From: Rhodococcus sp. SMB37
GTDB taxonomy: Bacteria; Actinomycetota; Actinomycetes; Mycobacteriales; Mycobacteriaceae
Direction: 5' to 3'
NCBI RefSeq assembly: GCF_004345605.1
Contig: NZ_SLVY01000003.1
Coordinates: 248,001 to 312,000 of the forward strand
Length of the DNA stretch: 64,000 nt
The notes under the pieces were generated by a model. The model saw nothing but the letters and a program-made list of their open reading frames with translations. It was not told the DNA's origin and did not search any database. Shown here piece by piece: positions 27,351 to 36,900 of this stretch; position 1 is the stretch's first letter; each line of letters starts with the position of its first letter. Position numbers and translations under genes: made by a program.

Positions 27351-27959
27351 ATGCACGAGGAGCACAATGCAGCCCCCGGTTGGTATCCGGATCCTGACGG
27401 GCAAAAGCGATACTGGGACGGCGCGCAGTGGCTCGATCTCCCCAATCCTGAACCCCAGCCTCCACAATGGAAAACGCTTGCACACAGCAAGGTTGGGTGG
27501 ATAACAGTCTCCTGCCTCATCCTCGCGCTGGGAATTGGTCTCGCCATGAAACTCAGCCACGATGCCAATGCGAGGGCCGAAATGGCAGCCGCCGAATCTG
27601 CAACTTCCGAGGCGCAGCAAAGAGAAGCCGAACGAATCGCTACCGAGAACGCCGATCGAGAGCGGCGCGAAGAGGCCGAAAGGGCGATGCGACGCATGAG
27701 CATCACTCAAGTCGAGTCCAGCATCATGGAAATGGCCGAGGGCCACGCAAACTCATCGATAATCGATGGGCCGGTAATCTCCGTATCATGTTCTCCAGTC
27801 AGCGGAGGGTCCGTAGATGACCTTCTCGCACTCACGACTGTACTCGAGTGTTTCGCAGCCACGGAAGTCAATCCGAACGGTTCCAGGAGCGGATACAAGT
27901 ACCACGCAACTATGAACTGGGAAGAGGAGACCTACACGTATGGATTCGGCGCTCCCTAA
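27351..27959 (+). CDS. DUF2510 single-pass membrane protein
   Basis: A 202-residue protein. Residues about 8-30 form a DUF2510 motif (PGWYPDPDG...RYWDGAQWLD), common in actinobacterial membrane proteins. One membrane segment follows at about 45-65 (VGWITVSCLILALGIGLAM). A charged coiled-coil stretch (about 70-115, REAERIATENADRERREEA) leads to a small C-terminal domain with two cysteines, probably outside the cell. ATG 27351 has GGAGG upstream. The function is unknown. It is convergent with the lipoprotein gene and lies just right of the IS21 element. Confidence 0.75.
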   Translation: MHEEHNAAPGWYPDPDGQKRYWDGAQWLDLPNPEPQPPQWKTLAHSKVGWITVSCLILALGIGLAMKLSHDANARAEMAAAESATSEAQQREAERIATENADRERREEAERAMRRMSITQVESSIMEMAEGHANSSIIDGPVISVSCSPVSGGSVDDLLALTTVLECFAATEVNPNGSRSGYKYHATMNWEEETYTYGFGAP

Positions 27960-27974
27960 GCCTTCCAGGTAGAT

Positions 27975-28454
27975 TCACTTCGCAGAGAACATCACACCAA
28001 GCGCGGTCATCCCAATGTCCGAGAACATGATGGCAAACGAACATCCCTCCGCTGATGGGTCAGTTGGGCACCCCTTGGATACGAATTCAGCGTGCTGACC
28101 GTACAGAGTCTCGAACATTCCATTCAGGCTCTCTTCGTAGGAGGGATCCAGACTCTGCGCAGCGGAACGTTCGAAGAACTCGAGATACGCCTGCCGGTCA
28201 TACATGCATTGCACCGGATCGGCGTCATCACGACACTTCGTCGATGTCATCCGTTCGTGCTGCTCAGCCATGGAGGCTGCCGGCTCAGTGGCACGCGGGA
28301 CGGTACGAGTCGTCGGTACTGACGAACTCGGAGCTTCCGCCGCCGCGCTCTCCGCGACCGTTTGATCGAAAGGAGAAGCCTCATCGCCCGACGAGGCGCA
28401 GGAAACAATTGCGAGAACCGCGAAGAGTGAGACCAAGTAGTGACGCAACCTCAT
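27975..28454 (-). CDS. Small secreted lipoprotein of unknown function
   Basis: A 159-residue protein with a clear lipoprotein signal (LAIVSC, Cys19). A Ser/Thr/Pro/Ala-rich linker covers about 25-65, then a compact domain with three further cysteines (STKCRDDADPVQC and SKGCPTDPSAEGC). The cysteines probably form disulphides outside the cell. I do not recognise the family. It is on the same strand as, and 120 bases downstream of, the DUF2510/DUF4352-like gene, so they may be co-transcribed. Confidence 0.7.
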   Translation of the reverse strand: MRLRHYLVSLFAVLAIVSCASSGDEASPFDQTVAESAAAEAPSSSVPTTRTVPRATEPAASMAEQHERMTSTKCRDDADPVQCMYDRQAYLEFFERSAAQSLDPSYEESLNGMFETLYGQHAEFVSKGCPTDPSAEGCSFAIMFSDIGMTALGVMFSAK

Positions 28455-28574
28455 TATCCCATCCTCACATCGTGCCGAGTCCTTGCCGCGAGAATTCGGA
28501 ACAAGTCACGGCGAGTGCCGTACTCCGTATACAACCACCTCACAGCACTCGGCCACTGAACCGACCCGAGTCGG

Positions 28575-29321
28575 TCACCGAAGTGGGACATCGACACCGC
28601 CTGAGAACATCGAGTCGTGTAGTTCGAGGTGTGACGCTGTAGCACCGCTGAGCACATATGTAAGATTCCCGGATACAGATTGTCCTGGATTCAGGCTGGC
28701 CAACACTAAATCCGACGTCCAGTCGAACTCCGGCTCGAACTTTCGATCATTTCTATCTATGAGATATAGCGAGCTCACCGATACCGTCTGTGGACGATCT
28801 CCGATGTTCCTGATTTCGATCGATGCTGTCGCACCATCCCACGTGTGGACAACAAACTCGAACTTGCCGTCACGATAGGGTCTTCCAAGACCTGATGGAA
28901 CAGCTGGGGCCGCTGGTGAGGTAGGGGGAGCAACTGCTGCTGCTACGGGCGCAGAAGCCGGAGCGGGGCTGGTGGTCTGCCGAACCGTGGCCGGACGTGG
29001 TGTCGTTGACGGAGCTGTGTACGCCACAGTAGTCCGTTCGGCGGCCGTCGAGCGGGGGTTATCACTGTTCTTCACAACAAGCGAGCCAATGCCCATAACC
29101 ACCAGTATGGACAGTACGACAACCGGGAGCTTCCACTTGTCGAATTTGCGTTTCGGCGGCTCTGCCGTTGGCCCCGGAGAATCCGCAGCGGTATTGGCTG
29201 GAACTGACACTGCACCAACAACTGCGCGTGGATATGTCGACGACGTCCACTGCTGACCGTCCCACCAGCGGTACTGGCGTGGGTCGTGCGGGTCTGGATG
29301 CCATCCGGAGGGTGGAAGCAT
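28575..29321 (-). CDS. DUF2510 membrane protein with DUF4352-like extracellular domain
   Basis: A 248-residue protein. DUF2510 lies at the N-terminus (SGWHPDPHDPRQYRWWDGQQW), followed by a membrane segment at about 65-85 (LPVVVLSILVVMGIGSLVV). A long Thr/Pro/Ala-rich spacer (about 95-150) leads to a beta-sandwich domain (about 155-248; YRDGKFEFVVHTWDG ... LNPGQSVSGNLTYVL), similar to DUF4352-type Ig-like domains of Gram-positive surface proteins. The start is uncertain between ATG 29321 and an in-frame codon 51 bases upstream. Role unknown, probably envelope-related. Confidence 0.72.
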   Translation of the reverse strand: MLPPSGWHPDPHDPRQYRWWDGQQWTSSTYPRAVVGAVSVPANTAADSPGPTAEPPKRKFDKWKLPVVVLSILVVMGIGSLVVKNSDNPRSTAAERTTVAYTAPSTTPRPATVRQTTSPAPASAPVAAAVAPPTSPAAPAVPSGLGRPYRDGKFEFVVHTWDGATASIEIRNIGDRPQTVSVSSLYLIDRNDRKFEPEFDWTSDLVLASLNPGQSVSGNLTYVLSGATASHLELHDSMFSGGVDVPLR

Positions 29322-29893
29322 GGATACGTGTCCGTTCTGCGAGGTTTCTACTTGTAGTTCGATCGGCCGCACCGGCCCGTTACAACCTCGATCGATCTGA
29401 CGGAGTCTTGATCTTGTAGCCTCTCCTCCACTCCACAGGCACTCACCATCTCGGTCCAGGTTAAATTAGTTTCAGGACAAGCAATCTCACCATCCGATTG
29501 GCGATCTTCCCACGGCTAATTCTGGACCAATTTCAACAGCCTTGAGACGTGAACGCCGCATTGGACGGCAAGATCGTTATGACCGCGTGTCGGGGCCGGG
29601 CTCCTCGTCAACGAACTCGAGCGGCGGCCGAGCCCGAGCAGAGTTTGACAGCACTCAGACGGGTTCGTGTCGTTCGGACAGATGACAAGGACCACAAGAA
29701 ATAAGACGCCTTTGTAGCGGGCCATCGGCAGGGGCGAGTGAACTGGTCCGTGAGCACGGGCAGATCGGCTACGGCCCGCTATCTTGTTCTGTGATGGATC
29801 CGACTCCATCGTGGCGATGGCCGGCAGAATCTTTCCACCTTGCAAGCCGGACGGCATCCCTGCTTCGATCTTGAAGATCGCTACACTCCCCCC
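29322..29893. other. Gene-free stretch before the defence island
   Basis: About 570 bases with no frame I consider coding. Open frames here are short or antisense to the 115-residue gene, and their translations are not protein-like. The right end holds a TACACT hexamer at 29882-29887, suitably placed as a -10 for a leaderless transcript starting at the ATG at 29894. Confidence 0.55.
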
Positions 29894-30241
29894 ATGGCTC
29901 GCATCCGCTCCATCGCCGCAGGCACGCAGAAGGTCCAAGCGCATCCGACCGAAGTCGATTGTTACTACAACATCATCGATGAGGATGAGACCCGCCTGCT
30001 TCACTTGAGCACGTTCGGTTCCGACTATCGCCAGTCCAAGCCGAAGAGCAGTCAATCCATCCAATTAGACCGTGACATGGCAGTCCAGCTCATCGAGGTC
30101 CTTCTCAAAGTCTTTCCGGACATCCTTCCTGCGGCCAAGGCTGCCCTGCCCGGCCCTCGGGGTGCCTCCGACATAGCGTGGCCGGTCGACGAATCTCCCA
30201 TATTTCAGTCTCTCCTCAGAGAGCTCGGAATCAAGGACTGA
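29894..30241 (+). CDS. Small conserved protein of a family often found beside restriction or defence genes; function unknown
   Basis: A 115-residue protein with the pattern HPTEVDCYYNIID, LLHLSTFGSDYRQS and KSSQSIQLDRDMAVQLIEVL. I recall this arrangement in small actinobacterial proteins of unknown function, sometimes mislabelled as methionyl-tRNA formyltransferase. No catalytic motif is visible. A TACACT hexamer ends six bases before the ATG, which suggests a leaderless transcript. It lies 98 bases from the 3' end of the convergent 177-residue gene at the border of the defence island. The functional link is speculative. Confidence 0.65.
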   Translation: MARIRSIAAGTQKVQAHPTEVDCYYNIIDEDETRLLHLSTFGSDYRQSKPKSSQSIQLDRDMAVQLIEVLLKVFPDILPAAKAALPGPRGASDIAWPVDESPIFQSLLRELGIKD

Positions 30242-30339
30242 GCGCTTCATCACCGTTCCCGTGTGAAGCTTCGAGCGGAGTTGATGGTCGGCCCGCCACT
30301 CTGAGAACACAGCGACTGACCGACATTTGCACGACCTGA

Positions 30340-30873
30340 TTATTCTCGTCTCAACTTCGCGACAAGAGCACTCGCGTCAGTGCGTTCAAGCGGCATGAAT
30401 TCGTAGCAGTTGACAGCCGGCCACACGTCACGATCGCTATCGGCGTCAGTGAGGATCGCGAGCTTCAGGCTCTCCCACAGAATCTCCACCACCCACCCGT
30501 CTCCCACTTCAGCTCCGATTTCGGGGAGAGGCGCACCCGCCTCTGCGAGCTGAGACAGCAGCGGCCGAGCCTCACTGGCAACAAGATCGAGTCGGGTGAA
30601 GAACTCGTCCCAGTAGCGGTGCTGTTCGTAGCCCAGCGCGGCCTGGCCGACGAGGATCGCGAGTGTCAGTGCCGGGTATTTCGCGATGACGTCCTCGGCG
30701 GTCCGGCCGAGACGGAGCATGTCTGCAGCTTGGCGGCCGTACATTTCCTGAGCTCGGCGGATCTCGTCCTCGTCGAGGTTGATCTCGACTACGAGGGACG
30801 CTTTCTCCAGTCGCCGCGTGATCTCGAACTCCTGGTCGGACAGCCATTGCTGCCGGAACGACGCCCCACTCAA
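30340..30873 (-). CDS. Unknown 177-residue protein divergent from the defence operon
   Basis: A mostly helical acidic protein (SDQEFEITRRLEKASLVVEI, then KYPALTLAILVGQAALGYEQHRYWDEFF). I do not recognise the family with confidence. The start is a TTG at 30873, supported by a strong GAGGAGGGGGAG ribosome site. A perfect inverted repeat (30891-30907) precedes that site. Divergence from the large helicase-methylase operon, with palindromes between, makes it a candidate regulator or accessory factor. No DNA-binding motif is visible, so that is inference only. Confidence 0.65.
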   Translation of the reverse strand: MSGASFRQQWLSDQEFEITRRLEKASLVVEINLDEDEIRRAQEMYGRQAADMLRLGRTAEDVIAKYPALTLAILVGQAALGYEQHRYWDEFFTRLDLVASEARPLLSQLAEAGAPLPEIGAEVGDGWVVEILWESLKLAILTDADSDRDVWPAVNCYEFMPLERTDASALVAKLRRE

Positions 30874-30890
30874 CGAAAACTCCCCCTCCT

Positions 30891-30907
30891 CGCAAGGAAA
30901 CCTTGCG
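30891..30907. promoter_or_regulatory. Perfect inverted repeat upstream of the 177-residue gene
   Basis: CGCAAGG at 30891-30897 and CCTTGCG at 30901-30907 flank AAA. The repeat sits directly upstream of the ribosome site of the minus-strand TTG start. It could be an operator or a leader hairpin that limits translation. Confidence 0.5.
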
Positions 30908-30952
30908 CACTAATCCGACAGACCTCACGAACCGCCCATGTAACGGTTGTTT

Positions 30953-30964
30953 CGTTCCGGAACG
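30953..30964. promoter_or_regulatory. Perfect 12-bp palindrome in the promoter of the helicase operon
   Basis: CGTTCCGGAACG reads the same on both strands. It lies between a TTGTTT hexamer (30947-30952, possible -35) and GATACA (30972-30977, possible -10; the spacer is 19 bases, longer than ideal). A repressor bound here would block the SNF2 helicase promoter. The binder is unknown. Confidence 0.5.
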
Positions 30965-31010
30965 TTAAGTTGATACATCACGACTTCAACGCAGCAGGAG
31001 CACTCACAGC

Positions 31011-33911
31011 ATGACCACCGCATTACCGAGCGAGGAGCTCAACGTCGCCCCGGGGTCGATCGTGGTCGTTCGCGACGAGGAGTGGCTGGTCACGTCCGCC
31101 GAACAGGGTTCGGATGGATGGCTGGTGAAGGCTCGGGGTTTGTCTGAGCTGGTCTCCGAGACCACTGCGACGTTCTATTCGAGCCTCGACCGGATCGAGG
31201 TGCAGGATCCACGCGAGGCGGAGGTCATCGCCGACGACTCGTCGGGCTATCGCAAGTCGCGGCTGTGGCTCGAAGCTTTGTTACGCAAGACCCCATTCCC
31301 CTACGGCGACCAAACGCTCACGGTATCGACGCAGATGCTCGCCGACTCCCTCGGTTACCAGCGGGCCGCGGTCGCCAAGGCCCTCGACCCGCAACACATC
31401 CGCCCGCGCATCCTTATCGCGGACGCTGTGGGCCTCGGTAAGACCCTAGAGATCGGCATGATCCTGTCGGAGCTGGTGCGACGCGGGCGCGGCGAGCGGA
31501 TCCTGATCGTCACCCCGAAGCACGTGCTCGAGCAGATGCAGCACGAACTGTGGTGCCGGTTCGCGCTCCCGTTCGTCCGCCTGGATTCAGCGGGTATCCA
31601 GAAGGTGCGCCAGAAGCTGCCGGCCACCCGCAACCCGTTCACGTACTTCAAGCGGGCGATCATCTCGATCGACACGCTCAAGAGCCCCCGCTACAAGGCG
31701 CACCTGCAGCGTCAGCACTGGGATGCAGTGGTGATCGACGAGTCACACAACCTCACCAACGTCGGCACCCAGAACAACGAATTGGCGCGCGTGCTTGCCC
31801 CGAACACCGAGGCGTTGATCCTCGCGTCGGCCACCCCGCACAACGGTCGTGAAGAGTCGTTCGCGGAGCTGCTGCGACTGCTGGACCCGACGGCGGTCGC
31901 GGCCGACGGGACATTCACCAAGGACGATGTCGCGTCGCTGCTGATCCGCCGGCACCGCCACCACCCGGAGGTGGCCGCGGAGGTGGGTAGCGACTGGGCG
32001 GAACGCGCCGAGCCGGTTCACACACTCGTCGCACCGTCGCCGGCAGAAGATGCTGTTGCTCAGGAGCTCTCGAAGACATGGCTGCATCCGGATTCGGGAC
32101 GCTCCCCGTACTCGGGTGAAACGAAAGCGTTGTTCCCGTGGACGCTGGCGAAAGCGTTCCTGTCCTCCCCCGCCGCACTTGCCGAGTCGGTCAAGCAGCG
32201 GCGCAGCAAACTCGACCCGCACAACGCGGAGCAGGCCGTCGAGCTGGCCGCACTGACCACCCTCGACGAGCTGAACGCGAAGGCCCTCAACGAATCGGCC
32301 GGCAAGCAGGCTGCACTGGTGCAGCGGTTGAAGGAGATCGGAGTCGGCGCGAAATCACCGATGCGCGCGGTGGTGTTCGCCGAGCGTGTCGCCACACTCC
32401 GGTGGCTCACCGAGCACCTGCCGAAGGCTCTGGGTCTCAAACCCGAGAACGTCGCGATGCTGCATGGTGGGCTGTCCGACGTGGAACAGCAGGAGATCGT
32501 CGACAGCTTCAAACTGGAGACGTCCCGGATCCGAGTGCTGGTTACCGGCGACGTCGCATCCGAAGGCGTGAACCTGCACGCGCAGTGCCACCACCTGATC
32601 CACTACGACATCCCGTGGTCGCTGATCCGCATCGAGCAGCGCAACGGCCGTGTCGACCGGTACGGGCAGAAGCATCCCCCGGTGATCTCGTCGCTAATCC
32701 TCGAGCCGTCCGACCCGGAGTTCTCCGGCGACCTGCGCGTGCTTTCCCGCTTGCTGGAGCGGGAGAACCAGGCACACGGCACGCTCGGCGATGTCGCGTC
32801 GCTGATGGGCAAGCATTCGGTGACCGATGAGGAGAACGCGATCCGCGACGTGTTGGTCGGTAAGCCCACGCTCGACGAGCAGATTCGCGACCTCGAGGAC
32901 GTGGCCGACGGTGACGACCTGGACGCGTTCTTCGCGCAGTTCGACCTCGACGAGCCCGCCGAGGACGATCCGAAGTCCGCGCTGCCGCAGGCCCCGCGAC
33001 AGAGCCTTTACCCCGACGACCTCACCTTCCTCGATGAAGCGCTCAAGGCCGCGTTCCACGACGTCCCCAACGCGAAGCTCGAGGACGGAGGCGTGGGTTG
33101 GACGGTGCACGCCAACCATGCGGTCGCGGAGCTGACGCCGCCGCGGGATCTGCGACAGCGTCTCAGCCAGTTGCCGCAGAACTACTTGCAGCACGGCAAG
33201 GTCCTCGAACATCTCACCCTCGCAACATCTCCCGAGATCGGCAACGCCCAGCTCGCGGCAGCGCGCGAGGGCAAGGGTGTCGCGGGCACGACGTGGCCGG
33301 AGGCGCACTACCTTGGACCACTGCACCCAGTCCTCGATTGGGCGAGTGACCGCGCTCTGAGCTCGTTGGGCCGCAACCAGATCTTTGTGATCCGCGGTGA
33401 CGTAGACGCGCCGACGGTGCTGCTGATGGGCACGTTGATGAACCGCCGCGGTCAGTTGATCTCGCGAGTGTTCTCGACCGCCTCGTTCCCCAGCCCTTCA
33501 AATCCGTCTTTCTGTGTGGTCGAGACGCTTGAGAATCTCGACTTCCTCACCACCGACACGGGCCTGCGGCCGGGATCGGCTAATCCTGGACCGGTCGCCG
33601 ACGCCGAGCAGTACCGGGCGATGGTGCCGATCGCCGTGGATGAAGCGACGACAGCGATGCGCATGGTGCTCGATGCCCAGGAAGCCGCGGCCACCGAGCG
33701 GCTCGATCGGTGGCGCAAGCGTGCCGATCGGTGGCATGCAGGTGCCGAGCAACTCGAGCTCTTCGCCGCGCAACGCAAGAAGGTGGACACATTGTCGCGC
33801 CGGATCGCGGAGGAGCAGCGCCTCGCCGAATCTCTGGCCCCCACTCAGCAGTTGGTGCGTCCACTGCTCCTGATTGTTCCCGCCGTTCAGACCACCGGAA
33901 AGGACCAGTAG
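31011..33911 (+). CDS. SNF2-type helicase, DISARM DrmD-like
   Basis: A 966-residue SF2 helicase. Walker A is in ADAVGLGKTLEIG (about 137-149), the DEAH-type box is VIDESHNL (about 242) and SATPHN follows. The C-terminal helicase domain has motifs V/VI in TGDVASEGVNLH and RIEQRNGRVDRYGQ (about 505-550). The C-terminal third (about 600-966) is a family-specific extension. DNA translocation or remodelling in a restriction-like system is the expected role; class 1 DISARM starts with such a gene followed by an adenine methylase, as here. The start follows a GCAGGAGCACTC region. The methylase GTG begins two bases after the stop. Confidence 0.85.
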   Translation: MTTALPSEELNVAPGSIVVVRDEEWLVTSAEQGSDGWLVKARGLSELVSETTATFYSSLDRIEVQDPREAEVIADDSSGYRKSRLWLEALLRKTPFPYGDQTLTVSTQMLADSLGYQRAAVAKALDPQHIRPRILIADAVGLGKTLEIGMILSELVRRGRGERILIVTPKHVLEQMQHELWCRFALPFVRLDSAGIQKVRQKLPATRNPFTYFKRAIISIDTLKSPRYKAHLQRQHWDAVVIDESHNLTNVGTQNNELARVLAPNTEALILASATPHNGREESFAELLRLLDPTAVAADGTFTKDDVASLLIRRHRHHPEVAAEVGSDWAERAEPVHTLVAPSPAEDAVAQELSKTWLHPDSGRSPYSGETKALFPWTLAKAFLSSPAALAESVKQRRSKLDPHNAEQAVELAALTTLDELNAKALNESAGKQAALVQRLKEIGVGAKSPMRAVVFAERVATLRWLTEHLPKALGLKPENVAMLHGGLSDVEQQEIVDSFKLETSRIRVLVTGDVASEGVNLHAQCHHLIHYDIPWSLIRIEQRNGRVDRYGQKHPPVISSLILEPSDPEFSGDLRVLSRLLERENQAHGTLGDVASLMGKHSVTDEENAIRDVLVGKPTLDEQIRDLEDVADGDDLDAFFAQFDLDEPAEDDPKSALPQAPRQSLYPDDLTFLDEALKAAFHDVPNAKLEDGGVGWTVHANHAVAELTPPRDLRQRLSQLPQNYLQHGKVLEHLTLATSPEIGNAQLAAAREGKGVAGTTWPEAHYLGPLHPVLDWASDRALSSLGRNQIFVIRGDVDAPTVLLMGTLMNRRGQLISRVFSTASFPSPSNPSFCVVETLENLDFLTTDTGLRPGSANPGPVADAEQYRAMVPIAVDEATTAMRMVLDAQEAAATERLDRWRKRADRWHAGAEQLELFAAQRKKVDTLSRRIAEEQRLAESLAPTQQLVRPLLLIVPAVQTTGKDQ

Positions 33912-33913
33912 TC

Positions 33914-36900
33914 GTGGCCTCCTTCGATTCCATCGTCATCGGCGAGGATTGGATCAGCGAGCACTACTTCACCACCGATTCGGCGAAGGAATCGTTCCAC
34001 GGCAAGGTGCTGGAGCTGCGCAAGCTGTGGGATGCGGAGAAGAAGGAAGACCGCACGACGGTTCGCGACGACCTGCTCGCCGCCACCAGGGATCTGCAGA
34101 CCGCGCTCGCGGGGCTCGCCGAGAACCCCGACAACGCTCCCGAGGTTCATACCCTCGTCCGGACGACGTTCGGTTACCCGGCGACGCTGTCGACGTTCAC
34201 CGCCGAACGCGCCGGCTCCGAATTGGAGATCCCGAACGCGAAGCTCGATGGTGTCGCTGAGGTGCTGTTCCTGCAGGCGGCTCCTGTCGCATCGATCGAG
34301 GATCTCCTCGACCCTGACACAGGTGCACTGATCACGGCGGCCGTCGAGGACGGCAAACCGATCGAGTCCGCACCGAAGGCAGTGTCGGCAGCGTTCCGGT
34401 CGGATGCGCCTCCGGCATTTGTGGTGGTGCAGGCGGGGCAGTGGCTGTTGCTCGCCGAGGCGGAGCGTTGGGCGGAGGGGCGCTATCTGGCCGTCGACCT
34501 GCTCGTCGTCGCGGAGCGTCGACATGAGGCCAAGGGCGGCGAGATCGACCGTGTCGCTGCCATCTTCGGCAATCAGGCGCTCCTGCCGGATGCAGATGGA
34601 AACCTGTGGTGGGCGGGAGTGCTCGAGGATTCGGTCAAGCACACCGTCGGCGTATCGAAAGACCTGCGCGAGGGCATCCGCCTGTCCATCGAGATCATCG
34701 CCAACGAGGTCGTCGAACGACGCGCCGCGAAGGACCTCACACTCGACGGGATCGACGGACAGAATCTGGCGAAGCATTCTCTGCGGTTCCTGTATCGCAT
34801 CCTGTTCCTGCTGTATGCGGAGGCTTCGCCCGAGATGCGGGTACTGCCCACAGGCGCCGCAGAGTACGAGGAGGGCTACGGCCTGGACCGACTGCGGGAG
34901 CTGACCCTCACCGAACTGGTGTCGGAGCAGGCCCGCCACGGAACGCACCTGTACGAGTCGCTTGCGACGCTGTTCCGGCTCGTGGACCGCGGCCACACCC
35001 CCACCGTTCGTGAGGACGTCGCGGATGATCCGGCGCCGGGCCTGGAGTTCCAGCCGCTGCGCGCCGACCTGTTCAAGCCCGCATCGACAAAGCTGATCGA
35101 CGAGGTAGGCCTCGGCAACGAGGCCACGCAGCGGGTGCTCGAGCATCTGTTGCTGTCGAAAGAGAGCAAGGGCCGCAAGGGCTCCGACCGAGGATTCATC
35201 TCGTATGCGGAGCTCGGGATCAACCAGCTCGGTGCAGTGTACGAGGGTCTGATGTCGTACACCGGGTTCTTCGCGGAGGAAGACCTGTACGAGGTCGCGA
35301 AAAACGGTGATCCGGAGAAGGGCTCCTGGGTGGTACCGGTGGACCGCTCCGATCATTTGAGCGAGAAGGACTTTGTCCGAAAGGTGGACGAAGCAACCGG
35401 CGAAGAGAAGGCGGTGCTGCATCGTAAGGGCACATTCGTGTTCCGCCTCGCGGGTCGCGAGCGACAGCAGTCGGCGTCGTACTACACCCCGGAGGTGTTG
35501 ACGAAGTTCGTTGTTTCGCAGGCACTCGAAGAGTTACTGGATCAGAACGATGAGCGGACGACCCCTGAGCGGATCCTGCAGCTCACCATCTGCGAGCCCG
35601 CCCTGGGATCCGGCGCCTTCGCGATCGAGGCCGTCCGTCAGCTTGCCGCGGAGTATCTCAAGCGCAAGCAGGAGGATCTGGGCGATCTGATCGATGCGGA
35701 TCAGTACCCTGTCGAGCTTCAGAAGGTGAAGGCGCACATCGCCCTGCACCAGGTGTATGGGGTGGACCTCAACTCGACGGCCGTCGAGCTGGCGGAAATC
35801 TCGCTGTGGCTGGACACAATGGTGGCCGGCCTGCAGGCTCCGTGGTTCGGCCTGCATCTGCGACGCGGCAACTCGTTGATCGGTGCACGCCGGTCCGTGT
35901 ATGCGCCCAGCCTGCTCGCAAAGAAGCAGTGGCTCAAGACAGCGGCAAAGGATGTCCCACTGGGCGAGGAGATCGGCGCCGGCATCCACCACTTCCTCCT
36001 CCCTTCGGAGGGCTGGGGCGCGGTGATCGATACTGCCGAGGCGAAGACCTACGCGCCAGAGAAGCGCGAGGAGCTGCGACTGTGGCGCAACGAGATTCGC
36101 AAGTCACCGAGCAAGCCGATCATGAAGCGTTTGCAAGCGCTCGCGCAACGGGTGGAGACGTTGTGGGAGTTCACTCTTCGACGGTTGACGATTGCGGAGT
36201 CGGAGATCCGCCGCGAGATCCACTTGTGGGGCTCGGATCCGGTCGAGCACACCCCGGCAGTAACGCGCGAGGAGATCGAGAACGTCCTGAGCGACCCGAA
36301 TGGCGCGTATCAACGTCTGCGTCGAGTGATGGACGCTTGGTGCGCGGTCTGGTCATGGCCGCTGACAACGGATAAGGAACCGCCAGATTGGGATCAGTGG
36401 GTCGGCGGCCTTGAAGCTGTCCTCGGCATTCAAGTGAAGGAGACTGCCGCAGAACGACGCGGGCAGTTGAGCATCGGTCGCGATGCGAGCTGGCAAGAGC
36501 TCGGTTTCGCTGAGGAGAACGACCTACTGTTGTCGCGCGCATCGACGGTTGGAGATGCGTATCACCAGTTCCCATGGCTGGACGTCGCACAAGAGATCTC
36601 AGAGCGGCAGGGCTTCTTCCACTGGCAGCTCGACTTCGCTCCTGTTTTCGCGCGCGGCGGTTTCGACCTGCAAGTGGGTAACCCACCGTGGGTGCGCCCC
36701 GACTGGGACGAGACCGCTGTCCTGGCTGAGTTCGATCCATGGTGGCAGCTGGCCGACAAAGCGCAGGAAAGTATCAAACTGTCTAAACGCCGATCAACTC
36801 TTGAGCCTGCAGGAGCACTGTCGACATTCCTAAACGAGCGTTCAGGACAGGCAGGACAGACAGAGGCCCTGAGTTCCACGACTGACAGGCCAGTATTGGA

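Noticed and set aside
29516-30064. 182-codon minus-strand frame near the island border
   Set aside because: It overlaps the 115-residue gene antisense. The opposite strand shows conserved-looking motifs and a leaderless promoter, so I kept that one.
33887-35422. 511-codon minus-strand frame over the methylase 5' part
   Set aside because: It is antisense to a protein-like N-terminal region of the methylase, with no ribosome site or recognisable family.
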